A stretch of DNA of 64,000 nt, taken from Dimorphilus gyrociliatus (lineage: Eukaryota; Annelida; Polychaeta; Dinophilidae). Each line of letters opens with the position of its first letter. Positions within the stretch are counted from its first letter, which is position 1. Shown in pieces: positions 1-13,699 of the stretch. The notes below the pieces were generated by a model that had not been told where the DNA came from, searched no databases, and worked only from the letters and a program-made list of their open reading frames with translations. The stretch lies in assembly GCA_904063045.1 (NCBI GenBank), contig CAJFCJ010000021.1:868001-932000 (forward strand), read 5' to 3'. The translations under genes and the position numbers were made by a program.

Positions 1-2072
1 TAATATTCCTTAATATTCTTTATCATAAAATCTTCCTCTTCCTCTTCCTCTCCTTCTTTCCTTTCTCATACTTTCTCCTCCATCATTATATACACAAAAC
101 AAGAAATAATATACAATATTTATATAATTCCTCTCCTAATAACAGTAATTGCATTGAATTTATTATTCGAGTAAACATCTTAAGAGCACTCAATAGTTTA
201 TTAAGAGTTAGAATGCTAATTGTTTATGATATTATTGAAGCTGAAACGGTCGCTAGATGGAGTAGTTCGACAAATAAACTTTTTTTAATAGATTGCCAAG
301 AAAAATGAAAAGTAAACGATACTCAAAGTTTTCTACAATTTCACCTTTTGTTCTTTTATATATAGCCGTTAAATTTGAATAACTACGTTATTTATTCAAC
401 AATGTCTGTTGGAGACCGTTTTTACTGCGTACATGGTTACAGTTGTCTTGTTTTAACACTAAAATTATTCCAGATCGGGAGACAATCTTACGGAGAAGTA
501 GGGGAGGGGAAGAGAAAATAAAAAGGCAGCAAAAATGACAGAATATAAAGGGATATTAAAAACAAGGCACAATTGATAGGAGAGAACTAAATACGCAATA
601 TAAAGTTTATATACAAGTCTACCCCTTAAAGGAAATTATGTCAAAATAGACGGCTTAGAAGATCTGACGTTGATATGATAGGTTTGAAAAAATTACAGTT
701 CTCTAGGCCTAGCTATTATAAGGAATTAATCCTTCTAAGAAAACGTCAACCGACGCACAATAGCGTAGTTTATTTTTTAGATTATAGAAGAAAAATTGTT
801 AATATTCTTGTGAACGAAGAAGAAAGGATTCGTTTGTGATTTGATTTATGTTCTTAACCCTACAAACAATCTGTAAAGACTGCGAGAAAATGTTTTTCAA
901 CTATCAATCGTAGAACCACTTGATACGAATGAAAAATTTCCTAAATGGGACGTCGTAGGGAGATGTGAAGTATAGTAAAAAAGACGAATGCTTCTAAAAA
1001 TAGAAAAGAGACGCTCGAGAAGATTATCTTTGTATCACATTAGACCTACAACGAACGAATTTCCCAACATCTGGATGAAAGTTAGCCTTTATTATGTTTT
1101 TTCTTTCGTATCACTGGCTAAAGGTTAGCAGTCTTTTCTGTAGCGAATAAGAAAATTATCTCACTATGATAAACACTTGTATAATTAAATTGGATAAGAG
1201 AATTTTTGTAAGGCTTAACATTTGTGGACATTTTTTTCCCTCTATACTATCGTTATATGTAGTATAATAAGCTTTTTCCTTTTGTTTTCTTCGTGTTCTC
1301 TCTCTCTCCCTCTCTTTCCCTCTCTCCTTCTCTCTCCTTTTCAGCCTTACCTCCTCTTCTCTCCTCTCCTCCTCTCCTCTCCTCTCCTCTTCTCTCTTCT
1401 CTAGATATCTACCTCTCTCCACGCATCCAAGTATCTATCTATCTATCCGTCTCTCTATCATTAATACTCTCATCATCACTACAGAGTCATTAGCGTTATC
1501 GTTATTGTCATTATCGTAAACTTTTTTGTTATCCTTTTCGCTTTTTCAACATTCTTCGATATTAATTTGACAATTAATTAGTTAGATTAAAATATTTCAA
1601 AAATAAGTGAAATTTGTTAAATAGAAAATTAAATAAGCCTTAATAGATATATTGTTAGAAACACATCTGCCAATTACTGTAGACATTTCTCTTTTTAATT
1701 AAGACAATTAGTATGATTCTCACTCACTCACCCTCATTCTCTCTCCCTCTCTCTCTCTCTCTCCCTCCCTCCCTCCCTCCCTTCTTCCCTCCCTCTTTGT
1801 CTCGTCTTTAGATTTTCGTAAAATCCTATAAACGCGAATGACAGAAAGAGATAAGAAACATGCTAAAAGGACTAAAACGAAGCATTAGACACCCCACACT
1901 CCATTTAAAAAATACGATTACATTTATCATCGGAAATTCTGTATATAAAAAAGCAGGTGAACAATTCCTATAACCAATTCTATATAGTTGATTTTTTTTT
2001 CTTTCAGAGTTTCTCTCATCCCTCTCTCTCTCTCTCTCCCCTCCCCCCTCTCACTATCTCTCACTTTCTCTC

Positions 2073-2077
2073 TGTCC

Positions 2078-2124
<47 letters not shown>
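2073..2124. repeat. (CTGT)n followed by (CT)n microsatellite
   Basis: About five CTGT units run into roughly 17 uninterrupted TC units. One of many homopurine/homopyrimidine tracts in this window. Confidence 0.9.
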
Positions 2125-2126
<2 letters not shown>

Positions 2127-4433
2127 AATTCGTATTCCAATATGTATGTGTATATATATACAGTGAAGTGAAAGAATGAATAGAAATTTTTTTATTAATA
2201 GAGGAAGCCCGGATTAAAATGAAATTAGACAGGTCAACCATAGACATTCACCGAACCTTATAACCTAATAAATTGAAGCTACAAGGAGATCTGCCGAAAA
2301 GAAGCGGTAACCAAAATTGGGTTGTCATTACTTCTGTTGGACGATCCTAATGCCGAATGACATTCGACGAAGGAGATTTACGGAGGATGAGTAAGGTGTT
2401 TTAATCGCATAATATTAAAAAACGAAAAAAAAAACAAAAAAAAAAGAGAAAATAGAAAGAAAGAAAGAAAAGGAGGAGAGTAAAAGGACATGTAATCCCA
2501 TTAGAGTTTTACTAATGATTAATGATATTATAAATAATAATAACAATTAAAAAATCTCAGCTGCAATCCAGCACGTTCCGTAGCGGTAAAAAAAATAATA
2601 ATAAGAAAAAGAAGTCGTTGTCGTAAGATATAGGTCGGCTATACTTGGGATAAAATTGGTTAAAGGCGAATATACTCATCCATCATGCATAAACTCCATC
2701 AAACATTCGCCTTACTACAAAGCCGGGCGAAGCTTTCAATTACACGTTTTATCGGCCGTCCCCTACTCATTTTTTTTGCTCCATTTCTCTGTTTTGCCTG
2801 AGTACACGCACCACCGTGAAAAAACTCGTAATGAATAAAAGATATTTGACTCTTCTCAATAATTACTTTATGACTTTCCCTACTTGATTTTTCAGGGTTG
2901 ACACTAAACACGTACAATATATTTCGATACTTAAAGATCTTGCATCGTGCATAGAGAGAATGAAAGGCTTTATAGTATGGACAGTGTACTTTCAATGAAA
3001 TAGTCTTGCATAAAAATTACGAACTTTCATATACAAACAAAATCTGTTTGTCTGCCTGTCTGTCTCTGCTCTCTCCCTCTCTCTGCCCCTATCTCTAACT
3101 CTCGCCTCTTTCTCTCTTTCTCTCTTACACACACATCACCTTCTCGCGCTATTTCTCTCTTCCTTTTTCTCCCTTTTTCACTTAGATTTATTCTCTTCAC
3201 CTTTCAACCCCTTTCAGATTGGACGGTCTACGATTTCTAATTTGTTTTTTGTCCTCATAGTGTCCAATTTAGTTTTTTTCTCGATCTTTTACCAGTTTTC
3301 GATTAATTATTAATATTTTTACTATAACTCGACAAAAGTATATTTTTAAACTATTTAAAGGCAAATGGTGAGACCATAAAGGTTTTTTTTGTTCCTCTTT
3401 CGCCATTAAAATCTCTTATTCGGTTACGTTTTTCAACACTTGTTTATTTATATTTAATCAAATAGATGTGTAATTAATTAATTTTGTTAAAAACACATTA
3501 CGTCTAATTGTCTCTCTCTCTCTCTCTCCTTCTCTCTCAATCTTTCTCTTCTTCCTTCTTTTCTTATCCTGTCTATCTAGATATCAATTTTACTAGATAT
3601 CCTTTACAGAAAAATTACATTTATATACCAGTATAAATATAGCATTTATTAGTATGAATAATTAAAGAATTCAGTTTCTTCTCTTTTTTAAATAGAACCG
3701 CCAACTTATTTTCTCTCATAACTTGGCTAATACTTCTGTTGAAGCTAAGAACTTATTAAATACAGGCCTATTAGCTAGGAATAAACTTTACGAATAGGAG
3801 ATTAAAGCTAACGGTAAAAGAAAATAAAGAGAACATTCCAAAATGAACTAGTTGGGAGGAATAAAGTTATTTTAGTTTCTGTAGTCCTACAATTATTTCT
3901 TACATTATTGATGTTGTGGCATAATGATATGGATTATCTAATCGTAATGTAAATGGAAAAAAACTATGCCTATAGCTTTCTATATCATAAATATACAACT
4001 CTTAATTCCAACGAAATTGATAGGCGCATAAATATTTATTTATAATTTTTATATTAATCCATTATATGATACCTTAATGAACGATATTAATATAATGAAA
4101 GTAAGGCAATGTCTAAATGCTTACAGATCAAAAAGAAATTTTATTTAAACAAGTAATTGGGATGCTTCTTTAAATAGTATCCAGTACGAAAATGAAGAAA
4201 AGTATGCCTATAGGGGGAGGGGAGGGCAGGGAGGAGACGCAACAATTAAAAACTATATGCCCATAGGAGGAAGAGAGGAAGAGGTGTGAACAAATGAGTA
4301 GGAGAACGAAGAGAAGATGAAAAGTATGAGAGGAGGGAGCGAGAGAGATAGTGTGTATGTGTATGTGTGTGTGAAAGTATATAAATATAGTAAAAGAGTA
4401 AATAAGTAAACTTTAAAGCCATATGGCTATTTA

Positions 4434-4436
<3 letters not shown>

Positions 4437-4464
<28 letters not shown>
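4437..4464. repeat. (GA)n microsatellite
   Basis: About 14 GA units in AT-rich non-coding DNA. Confidence 0.9.
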
Positions 4465-4468
<4 letters not shown>

Positions 4469-4746
4469 TAATAATGGCCTAACGTACACAGTTTATAAAA
4501 TGATAATGTAAATTCTTATACTTGTTTAGAAATTTTTTATTTAGTAAATTAAACAAATATTTTAATGTTGTAATAATAGGAAGTCTCTAAAACTAAATGA
4601 ATTATTTATCTTTTTTTATACAATATCACTTACAAACTACCTGTATATACATTATATTTAAGTCATGTGAAAGAAAGGTAAGTAAGTAGTTGTTTTGACT
4701 CTTGTTTAATAACTACTTTATTATTCAAAAGAGGTAGAGAAGCGAT

Positions 4747-4748
<2 letters not shown>

Positions 4749-4799
<51 letters not shown>

Positions 4800-4800
4800 G
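4749..4800. repeat. (GA)n-(GACA)n compound microsatellite
   Basis: About 15 GA units followed by five GACA units. It has the same compound design, on the opposite strand, as the CTGT/CT tract near 2.1 kb. Confidence 0.9.
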
Positions 4801-5268
4801 AGACAGAGAGGAGACGCACACACGGACAAACAGAAAAGAAAGATCCAAATAAATAAATAAAAGTCAAAACTTTGGCCTTTCTCCCAATTAGGATTCGTAG
4901 CGCATATTCGCTTAATTTCGCCTTAAATTTGCCCGCTTAAATTTTCCACACGAGTATTGCATATTAAGTTTACTCCAGACTCTTCGCCGTCTCCTTCTCT
5001 TCTTCTTCTTCTTCTCCTCCTCATTCTTTCCCTCTCTTCTCTTTTCCCTTCTATTTTTATACTTTACATTTAAATGATTAAAGTAAGAATAAAACTACTA
5101 TCCATTAAAACTTTTCCTCTATCTTTAATTTATTTAAAATATAAAGAAAAACAGAATTTAGTAGAACAATTTGATTAAATAATGAAATATTTTGTTATTT
5201 TCCCTTTCATTAACAAAGTCTTTTACATATATTAAGTAGTCTTCTCCTTTTTTCTTTCAACTATGAAA

Positions 5269-5784
5269 CTAAGTGGTGCCATCTACTTCAAATTCTTTGT
5301 AAAATTGGATAGCATCTATGTAACGGCCATCGTTCAACTTTACTGCCTTTGGTATACGACCTGCTTGTTGGAAACCAAGATTCTGGGCTATTCTAATCAT
5401 GGCGTTGTTAATCTCAAAGACGAGATTAAAAAAGCTGGCTTTGTAACCAAGATCTGCAGCTATTCTTAAATAGTTTTTTACCATCCATTTCCCTATTCCT
5501 TCGCCTGTTGAAAAATTTATTCTTTATTCTTTTATAAACCAATTATGTAATAATTAGCTAGTTTATCTTGGACTTAATCTAATATAGGAATATTTTTAAT
5601 GGTTGCACAAGGAAGAGAGAGAGAGTATATAGAGTAAAAACAACGTGCTCTTTTTCTTTTCTTTCAAATTACTTTTGAAGAGATAAATATGAAAAGTTAG
5701 AAATGATCTTCCGGGAATCTTATCATTATTACAAAATATATATATACTGTATTATACAGATATTATTTACTATACATCTACTGA

Positions 5785-5819
<35 letters not shown>

Positions 5820-7928
5820 AGGAAGGAGACGAATTTGAATAATTTAACTGTTTAGCTTATTAAGTAATTTAGGGGTTTGTACATTTTCTGTTTGCGTACA
5901 CTTCTAAAAATCTTTTGTCTTCAATTGTTTTTAATATTCAATAATTGAAAAGTTTATTAATAGCCTATTTTCTTGTATATACAATATCATATTTTAAACA
6001 AGAGGTACATTCGTTAAAATATTCATAGATTATTGAAATTCAATGAAATTTTGCCTTAAACCAATGACATTTTATAAACACGATGTTTGAATAAATTGAA
6101 TGTTTTATAGGTAAAAGTTTGATTGATTATTATTCTCCTGAGAGAGAGAGAGAGAGAGAAGAAGAAGAAGACGAACGGCAAAGAGATAATTTAGACTTTA
6201 TTACTTTATTATCAAGTCAATTTGCATGTAGAAAACTGTAAACGAACGACTCTTAACAAAAGAAGGGCAAACGTCTAATGTACAATAAATAATATAAAGA
6301 ATGAACAATTGTGTAAAAAGAAATTAAATACGAAAATAAGTTTGAAAAATAATATCTAAACAAATCGTTCATGTAACGAGCTTACCGTATTTTCGGTATA
6401 TTGTTTAAGCTTTCCGATTGTTTCTATGATATATTATACATATATGTTGTATTAAATGTTTGATAATTATCTATATGTAGGGGTGATAAAACCCTTCGAA
6501 ATGCCAATATAATTCATATTTAATAATGTTTCTTTTGATACGATTTTTCTGTTTGTTTGTGTTTTTATTATTATTTCAATAGAAAACAAAGTTTACCCCT
6601 CTCTCTACACGAAGGAACAGAGAGAAAATGATAGTTTCATAAGTAGTATAGTAACTTTAACGAATAAATAGCATTTACTTGTGCTTTCTTATGCATTCTT
6701 CGTTGAACTAACGCTTCCTGTTGGCCCTCTCGGGATAGCCTTTAAAGTCCTAAGGAACGGACATGACGTTTGGAAAAGAATGTGCTAAAACGTTACGTGA
6801 CTTCGTAATATAAAAAATGTATGATTTTTATATAGTTAAAATAGCTAGTAGCTTCTTCTTTGTATTCTTCTTCTTCTCCTTCTCCTCCTCCCCCTCCCCT
6901 TCCCCCTCCTCCTCCTCCTCTACCATTTACGTCTCTCTTTTCCATTTTGTTCTATATATATAAATCTATAAATCTGTCAAACAGGCCTATAAACACACTA
7001 CACTATACTACATATTGGATGACAATTGTCCAAGTTCAGTGATCTCTTTAATGTCTTTGACAAGATTTAAATACTTGTATAATAATAATAATAACAATAA
7101 TAATATACAATAAAAACAGTAGTTTTCCTATTGCTATAGTAGATTGTGAAATTATACTTAGGCGTTTCGATTCTCTGTAATCTTTTTAATTGCTAATAAT
7201 CATTATAAGGTTTCCTTTTAGGTTCTTCCTCTTTCTCAACGTTTTTACTTAGTAATAGGTGATTGGGAATGTTATTCTCTCCGAAAGTTTCTAAGCAGCT
7301 TTTATATTAGATACATAGGATTTAACGCCAAGAACACGACCCATCGTATAGACTTTCAAGAGGATTGTAAAAGTTAACTCTCTACAATAACCGAAATATT
7401 TTGATACGTTAGGATAATAAATAATCAATTCATTTGTTTAAGATGATCATTATATACTAAATATTTCGCAAATTACTTATCGTATTGAGCAATATTGATA
7501 ACAAGAGTTGTTTTGTCCTAATATGAAATATTGAATAGTATAAACTCGTATATTATATACAAAACTACTATTGTTTCGTTACCTTTACAAATAGCATCAA
7601 CCAGAAAACCGGAATTACATATGTGCGATGAACGACCGGGAAAGTTTGGTTTCACATAGAACGCTCCTAATATATTTCCTTCTTTAGAATCCTTTACAAC
7701 GAATACTTGATGAGTTAGGTAATAACTGCGAAACTCCTCTAACGTAGCTGAATCTTGAGGGTAACTTTCGCCAACATTTACGGTATCTTGGAACAATGCG
7801 TGTAAGGATGGTTCATCCTTTACGTCGTACTCGTCCAAAACAACTTTTCGACCTTTTTTCGTTGTCCAATCTATTGGTAGATAATCTAGTTTTATACCAT
7901 CTTTTTTCTTTGGAAGATTGTAAGCCAT
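5269..7928 (-). CDS. GNAT-family N-acetyltransferase, two exons
   Basis: Exons on the minus strand are 7928-7583 and 5504-5269, joined in phase 1 to give 193 codons. The 2.1-kb intron holds a (GA)n tract. The protein has the GNAT fold: an N-terminal strand and helix region, a core around FVVKDSKEGNILGAFYV, and across the exon junction the acetyl-CoA pyrophosphate loop G-E-G-I-G-K-W. That loop is followed by a helix and by the conserved FNLVFEINNAMIRIAQNLGF stretch and a tyrosine-containing C-terminal strand. The catalytic family transfers acetyl from acetyl-CoA to an amine. No signal peptide is seen, so it is probably cytosolic or nuclear. The substrate is unknown; the layout resembles single-domain acetyltransferases of small metabolites. 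The start is the first ATG of the first exon. Length is normal for the family. The frame continuity of the loop across the splice is the best evidence that both exons belong together. Confidence 0.85.
5788..5816. repeat. (GA)n microsatellite in the acetyltransferase intron
   Basis: About 14 GA units within the long intron. A second, shorter tract lies at 6141-6159. Confidence 0.85.
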
Positions 7929-8453
7929 TTTGAAATATGTTCTAGTTGTTTATAAGTAGGAGTAGAATAGTATTGTAAATGCTGTTTCATATTTTTCAGA
8001 CATATATATAGTATATGCTGATTCATGCATTGCAACACATTATACTTGAGGCTAAGATTGATAGAGCTGATAAGATTTCAAAGTTATATACATATCTTCT
8101 TCAACTCTGAGAAGAGGTCTAATATACAAATATGTACAAACAATAAGAGAAACCTAGTTTATTCTATATTTTAGTAAAGAATAGCATCTATTTGAACATT
8201 CGATACTGAAATTGAATGGATAAATAGCTATAAAAAGTATATATATATATACTGTATATATAGATAAATAGATAGATTTACAGATAGATGGAAATTTCTA
8301 GAAGTAAAACAATTCGAATAACATAGAATTTTCGAGTAATTAAATAACGTTGGAATGGAGAATGTCGTGCAGTTTATACGATTAGCATTTCGTAAGGAGA
8401 TGTATACATCATACGAATGGTATAAATACATATATATATATACAGTATATATG

Positions 8454-8492
<39 letters not shown>

Positions 8493-10058
8493 CGCGCGAA
8501 AGAAAATGATATATAAATAGAAAAATCATATTTATTTGCATTAATTATTACTAAGAAATTATATTAATTATAATTAGGGTTGGGTTAGAACTTAATTGAT
8601 TCAATTTACTTTATTACTTTTCACACCCAAAACTTCTAAAACAAACAACAAACAAAACAAAAACTATAAGAAACAAGTTTTATAGTAAACTTATAATAAT
8701 CTATTATTATCATCATTATTATCATCATCGTCTTCGTTATCATTGTAAATCTTGTCTATATTTATCTTGAAAAACTGTTTAATTCTACTTTTTATACTTT
8801 ATAACTGGGTGTAATTTAATTAATTAATGTTGCTATTAAAGTTTAATAGGATCCTTTTAGCATTGTAGAAAAGTAAAGTGGATAAATGAATGAAGAGATG
8901 ATAAGGAGGAAATGGAAGAAGCGAAGAGAGGAGGAACGGTATTAGTGTTGGTGTTAGTATGTATGGGCGTCAGGGAGGGAGAGAGAGAGAGAGAGAGAGA
9001 TAGGATATATAAGATAGATAAAGAAATAGTTAATGAAAAGAACAAGTAGAAAACGATAGTAACGTCGAAACGTTGTCATCTCTATTTTCAATCGTAGAAA
9101 ATGACCATCTGAAAAAGAATTATTTGAGAGAATGGAATATATTACAAACACAACAAAATACTGCTAAAGAATGGAATAAATGAAAGATCAAAAAATATAT
9201 ATACACAACCATACTGATATTATAGCTGTATAAATATGAAAAAAATGACTGATTTCTTAAGAAATAGTAAGAAAAGTAGCAGTTAATTTCTCGTTCTGAT
9301 TCTTTCCGCCCACTTTCGTATTTTTCTATGATGATTAGACGAAGCAGAGAATAGACGCCAATTAATCGCCTCAAGAAATGAACACAGACTACCCAATTTT
9401 CATCTACGTACATTTGTTAGAAAGAAACGTCTAGTAGGACGATTAGCCGCACTCGTTCCTCCAATTCCTCGTAGCTCTTAATCGATTCGAACACTCCACC
9501 CTGAGAAATTATAGGCTTACGTCTATCCTTTAATAATCTTACTATTTAGAGAAACTACGGACGAATAGAGCGTTTTTTTCTCACTCCTCTCTTTCACTTT
9601 CTCTCTCTCTCTCTCTTTCAGAAAGTTCTATTATTAACTCTTAATATAAATCGACCACTACGCAAAGAGATCCATTTAGTTTCTTTTATTTACATTTTTA
9701 GAATTTATTATGTGTCTCTTTTGCTTTATCTATTCAGCATCTTTTATCTCTTTTCCTACTATTTCAATTGGTTAAAATCACTAAAATTGATAATAATAAT
9801 AGTAATAATAATAACAATAACAAAACAAATAAAAAATCTTATGACCTTACGGTCATTGACATTGTCTAATTTCTTAAACGCTGTTGACCTCACGACTCGA
9901 TAGCCTATGTCATGTTTATAGCGCCATCTGCATTGCTGAGTATTAACCGTAAGAGATAAGGTTAATTGAGTGAAAAATTCCTTGAAAAATATATTTGTCT
10001 ATATTGTTTTATGTAAATTGAAAAAGAGAAATGTGGTTAGGAGAAGTTTCTCTACCTC

Positions 10059-10060
<2 letters not shown>

Positions 10061-10108
<48 letters not shown>
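10061..10108. repeat. (CT)n microsatellite
   Basis: Twenty or more TC units, followed at 10146-10165 by two overlapping TATACTGTATA palindromes. Confidence 0.9.
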
Positions 10109-10116
<8 letters not shown>

Positions 10117-11199
10117 ACTCTCTCTCGCTCTCTATACTTTACATATATACTGTATATACTGTATATATATATAAATCTTTTTTTAGTTGGATGGAGCAAA
10201 TTAGGAAAGAGACAAAAAGAAGAGAGAGAGAGAGAGGAAGAGGAAAAGAGTATTATAGATAGAGGATGTGAACAGAGTGGACTTCTTTCTGCATAACCAG
10301 GTTTCCTAGCCGAAGAGGGAATTACGTCCGGAACAAATTCATTTTACGCCCTACTTCTTATCCTACACTCTTAATTTATTTTAGTTGGTCTACGGACATT
10401 ATCTATGTACTAAAAAAGTAATAGATTATCAGATGAATATGTAAATTAGCCGTCTTAAAAACAGTATAATTAATGCTTTAAGGACTTGTAAAGATAATTA
10501 GAGACGCCCGTGTCGTCTATTGATTAGACTGTAATGTCGTTTAAATCTTCACCAAGTTTGGTTCTCTTAGCAAACTTCTAAAGTAGCAGGAAAGAAGCAT
10601 TAAGAAAGTAATTTGTTAAATTTATTCGTTTTCTCGACGAATTTAGCATGCTAATTTAAATTAGCATAATATAATGTATATTTTAATTTATTCTAATAGC
10701 TATACCATATATTTTATATCTGTAATCAGCTAGACGTTTAAACGATTAATGAATATTTATAAAGACTATAACCTTTCTATCAAAATATATATAGTATGTT
10801 ATGTATCTACTGTATGTTCCACTCTATCAATCCTATATATTTCGTTTAACACTATATTCTTTATAGAATACTTCAAACTCACATACAGTCCCTACTATTA
10901 GATTTTTACCCGTTATTATAATTATTGTTTAATTACAAATAATTACCTATATAACGACAGAAAGGGTAAGTAACCTTTCTTAATTAGTCAATTAAACATT
11001 GAAAATGTTATACTAACTACACTATATCGTGTATCAAGCTGCAGAGAACCTTGGAAGAGGGGAGAGAGGACAGAAAAGTGAAAAGAGCAAGGAAGATATA
11101 CATACGTACATATATATCAATAAATACTCTATACCGTGTATATAGTTTATATGGTACATATATAAATATGTATAGTAATATATACAGAATATAAGAGCG

Positions 11200-11201
<2 letters not shown>

Positions 11202-11233
<32 letters not shown>
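11202..11233. repeat. (GA)n microsatellite
   Basis: About 16 GA units in intergenic DNA, followed by GACA-type units near 11260. Confidence 0.9.
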
Positions 11234-11243
<10 letters not shown>

Positions 11244-13369
11244 TGAGAGTGAGAGACAGAGGCAGACAGACAGACAGAGAAAGAAAAAAAGGGAGAAAGA
11301 TATAAGTAAAAATATGTATGTAATGGAATGTTATAGGATGAACATGAATTAGTTGTTTATAAAGTAAACAAGCTGATTTAATTAATTAATTAAAATACAT
11401 CTTGAATATCTGATATTCTAAACTCTTTAAATATCCTTCATGCTATTATTATTATTATTATTATTATTAATTAAAACTATTAGCTGTAGTTGTTCTTCTA
11501 TCTTCTTCTTATCTCAAAAATCGTTTATTCTTCCTTTTCTTTTTCATAGCCGTCTTCTTCTTTTTTTATTTCTTATTCTCAACTCTTTAAGTGCATTCTA
11601 TATTTTTTCTTCTATAATTTTCCCTCCTTTGTTCCATCTATCTCCCTAATAAAGATCTTAAAATAGACTATATTTTTTACATAGCTATCGCTATCCTATT
11701 AGAAACGCCATCTATTGACTGCTTTTAGATATTGCGGTAGAAAGAAGCGTTTCTTCTCTTCACTCTATACAGAACACTTTATTAAGCGCCCGACACGCGC
11801 ATAAAATGTAAAGTTTTATTCTTCCGTAATAATGTAGCACATTATATAGAATGCCACAAATGGTGGGACATAAAAAATGGAGAAAAGAGACGAGAAACGT
11901 ACGCTATGGCAACCTTTAAATGATTAATAGAATGTATTAGAAATATTTGAATAAATACAAACTACACATTGCTTATATTTTTGTATTTTATTTTTAGTTG
12001 TTTGTCCCTAATTTTTTATTAAACAAGTTATCTTCTAATCCTGCTAGAGGTTAAAACGGAAATATGTAATTAACTTTTACTGATAAGCTACTCTCCTATG
12101 CTCTAATTCCGAGAATAAGGAACAGTGGGCGTAGAAAATCCGTAATCTGAGAAAGACATTCTCGAAAAAACAAACGATGTTCTCTCAATCATTCTCAACC
12201 TTTTCACCTAGTTACTAAGAGGATGATTCGGAGTTTAAAAGAGTCCGAGTGATGGATAACGTAGACAATAATTAATAATAATAGAAATGTTTAATCATAC
12301 TTTTTGCTAATTTATTATCTATCTATAAAGTTATTGCCATATATATGTACTTGATATAGTACGAATATAAATACAAGTGTATATGTACAGTATACAAGAA
12401 GGAATATAGTAGGAGAGAGAGAGAGAGACAGTGAAATAGAAAGAGTAAAAAGATATTAGAATCAACTAATAATCATCTGTATTCATCTTCGTTCCACCTA
12501 CAGCAAATGATAGATAATACGATAAAAACATAGAATTATGCACAATAAAGGATATTTGACAATTTAACATTCTCTATTAAAAAGTATAACTCCTATTACA
12601 ACGAAGAAACTAATAAGAAAATAGATAGACCATTACCTCGTTTATAAGTTTCTCCATCTTCTTTCTTTTCTAGTTGAATTTTTAAGGTCTGAGAAACGAG
12701 GGATTAGCCGAATAGATGATTAATAATCCCTGGAATGTTTTTTTTTTTATTCATAAAAAATTTATGAGAGAAATTCGCAAAATAGACATTTCTCATAAGA
12801 ATTTCAAGATAGGAAAAAAGTAATAAATGAGCAATCCATTCCTATAATTTATAGATTAAATTTCTTAAATATTCTCACTTGTTTTATTTTTTCAGATGTC
12901 AAACTAGAATAATTCCTTAATTATTAACAAATTCGTCATCCACTCTTATTATCTCCGATCTTCTACGCATAGAAAATGGACAGTTCGATTACTTTGACGG
13001 ATGAATCGGTTTTTTTTCCCTTTTCGATAATAGGCCTAAAATCGCTAAGCAGCCAGCCAAAGGCTATCTTTTTGGATAATTCATCAATTTAGACTTATCT
13101 ACCCTATTCAGAGTAGCATATTGGCACTTTTTTTCCTTTTATTCCGATAGAGAAAGTTATCGTTATATCACTAATGACGATAACACTCATGATGATATTT
13201 CACTTCATGAATTATATATAGTGTACAACAACTACAGTCTATAAAGTTTTATCTATACTTTATAAAGTAGATATACACATTTAGATATGGATTTTACATA
13301 ATAAATATTTTAGAAACCTTTCGAACGACATTTAAACCTATTCAATATAAAATTCACTTTCTAGGTAAA

Positions 13370-13621
13370 ATGAACGCTCTAGAGAAACGTATTTTGAACA
13401 GGAAAAGGGACCGCTTTCAAAGCGTCTTTTTTAATGTCAATAATCAACGCCTATTAAAAGATCTCGTTGGACAAGGAATAGTTTTAAAGGGTACTTTAGA
13501 GAAAGTTCAGGTTTCAAATAAAATTTTTTTTTACATTGATATTATAACTTTTATTTTATTTACTTTTCATCTCTCTCTCCCCTTTATCTCTCTTTTTTCA
13601 TTCTTTCTTTCCTTCTTTCTA

Positions 13622-13699
<78 letters not shown>

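Larger units (their letters stand above)
1..5268. other. Gene-poor, microsatellite-rich interval
   Basis: I see no convincing exon here on either strand. Open frames come only from CT/GA tracts (about 1299-1404, 1740-1800, 2019-2124, 3509-3550) or are short and lack family features. A GC-richer patch near 2640-2830 contains a 9-bp inverted repeat (AAGGCGAAT and ATTCGCCTT, about 30 nt apart) and might be regulatory. The stretch ends downstream of the minus-strand acetyltransferase gene. Confidence 0.6.
7929..13369. other. Gene-poor interval with many simple repeats
   Basis: No supported exon. It contains (GA)n/(CT)n tracts near 8467-8492, 8977-9001, 9597-9618, 10061-10108 and 11202-11233, (TA)n stretches near 8240 and 8435, an ATT-repeat near 11440-11468, and CTCF-like AGATGGCG words near 9921 and 11706. 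The apparent frames at 8.2-10.3 kb are low-complexity products of these repeats. Confidence 0.6.

Noticed and set aside
1156-1493. Overlapping open frames rich in Arg/Glu or Ser/Leu
   Set aside because: They are direct translations of CT/GA tracts, with no other sequence character.
2664-2713. Inverted repeat AAGGCGAAT/ATTCGCCTT
   Set aside because: Arms of only 9 bp with a long loop and no neighbouring gene; not enough to call an RNA or element.
9970-10296. Open frame of 108 codons
   Set aside because: Most of it is (CT)n translated as Ser-Leu; no flanking exon or family signal.
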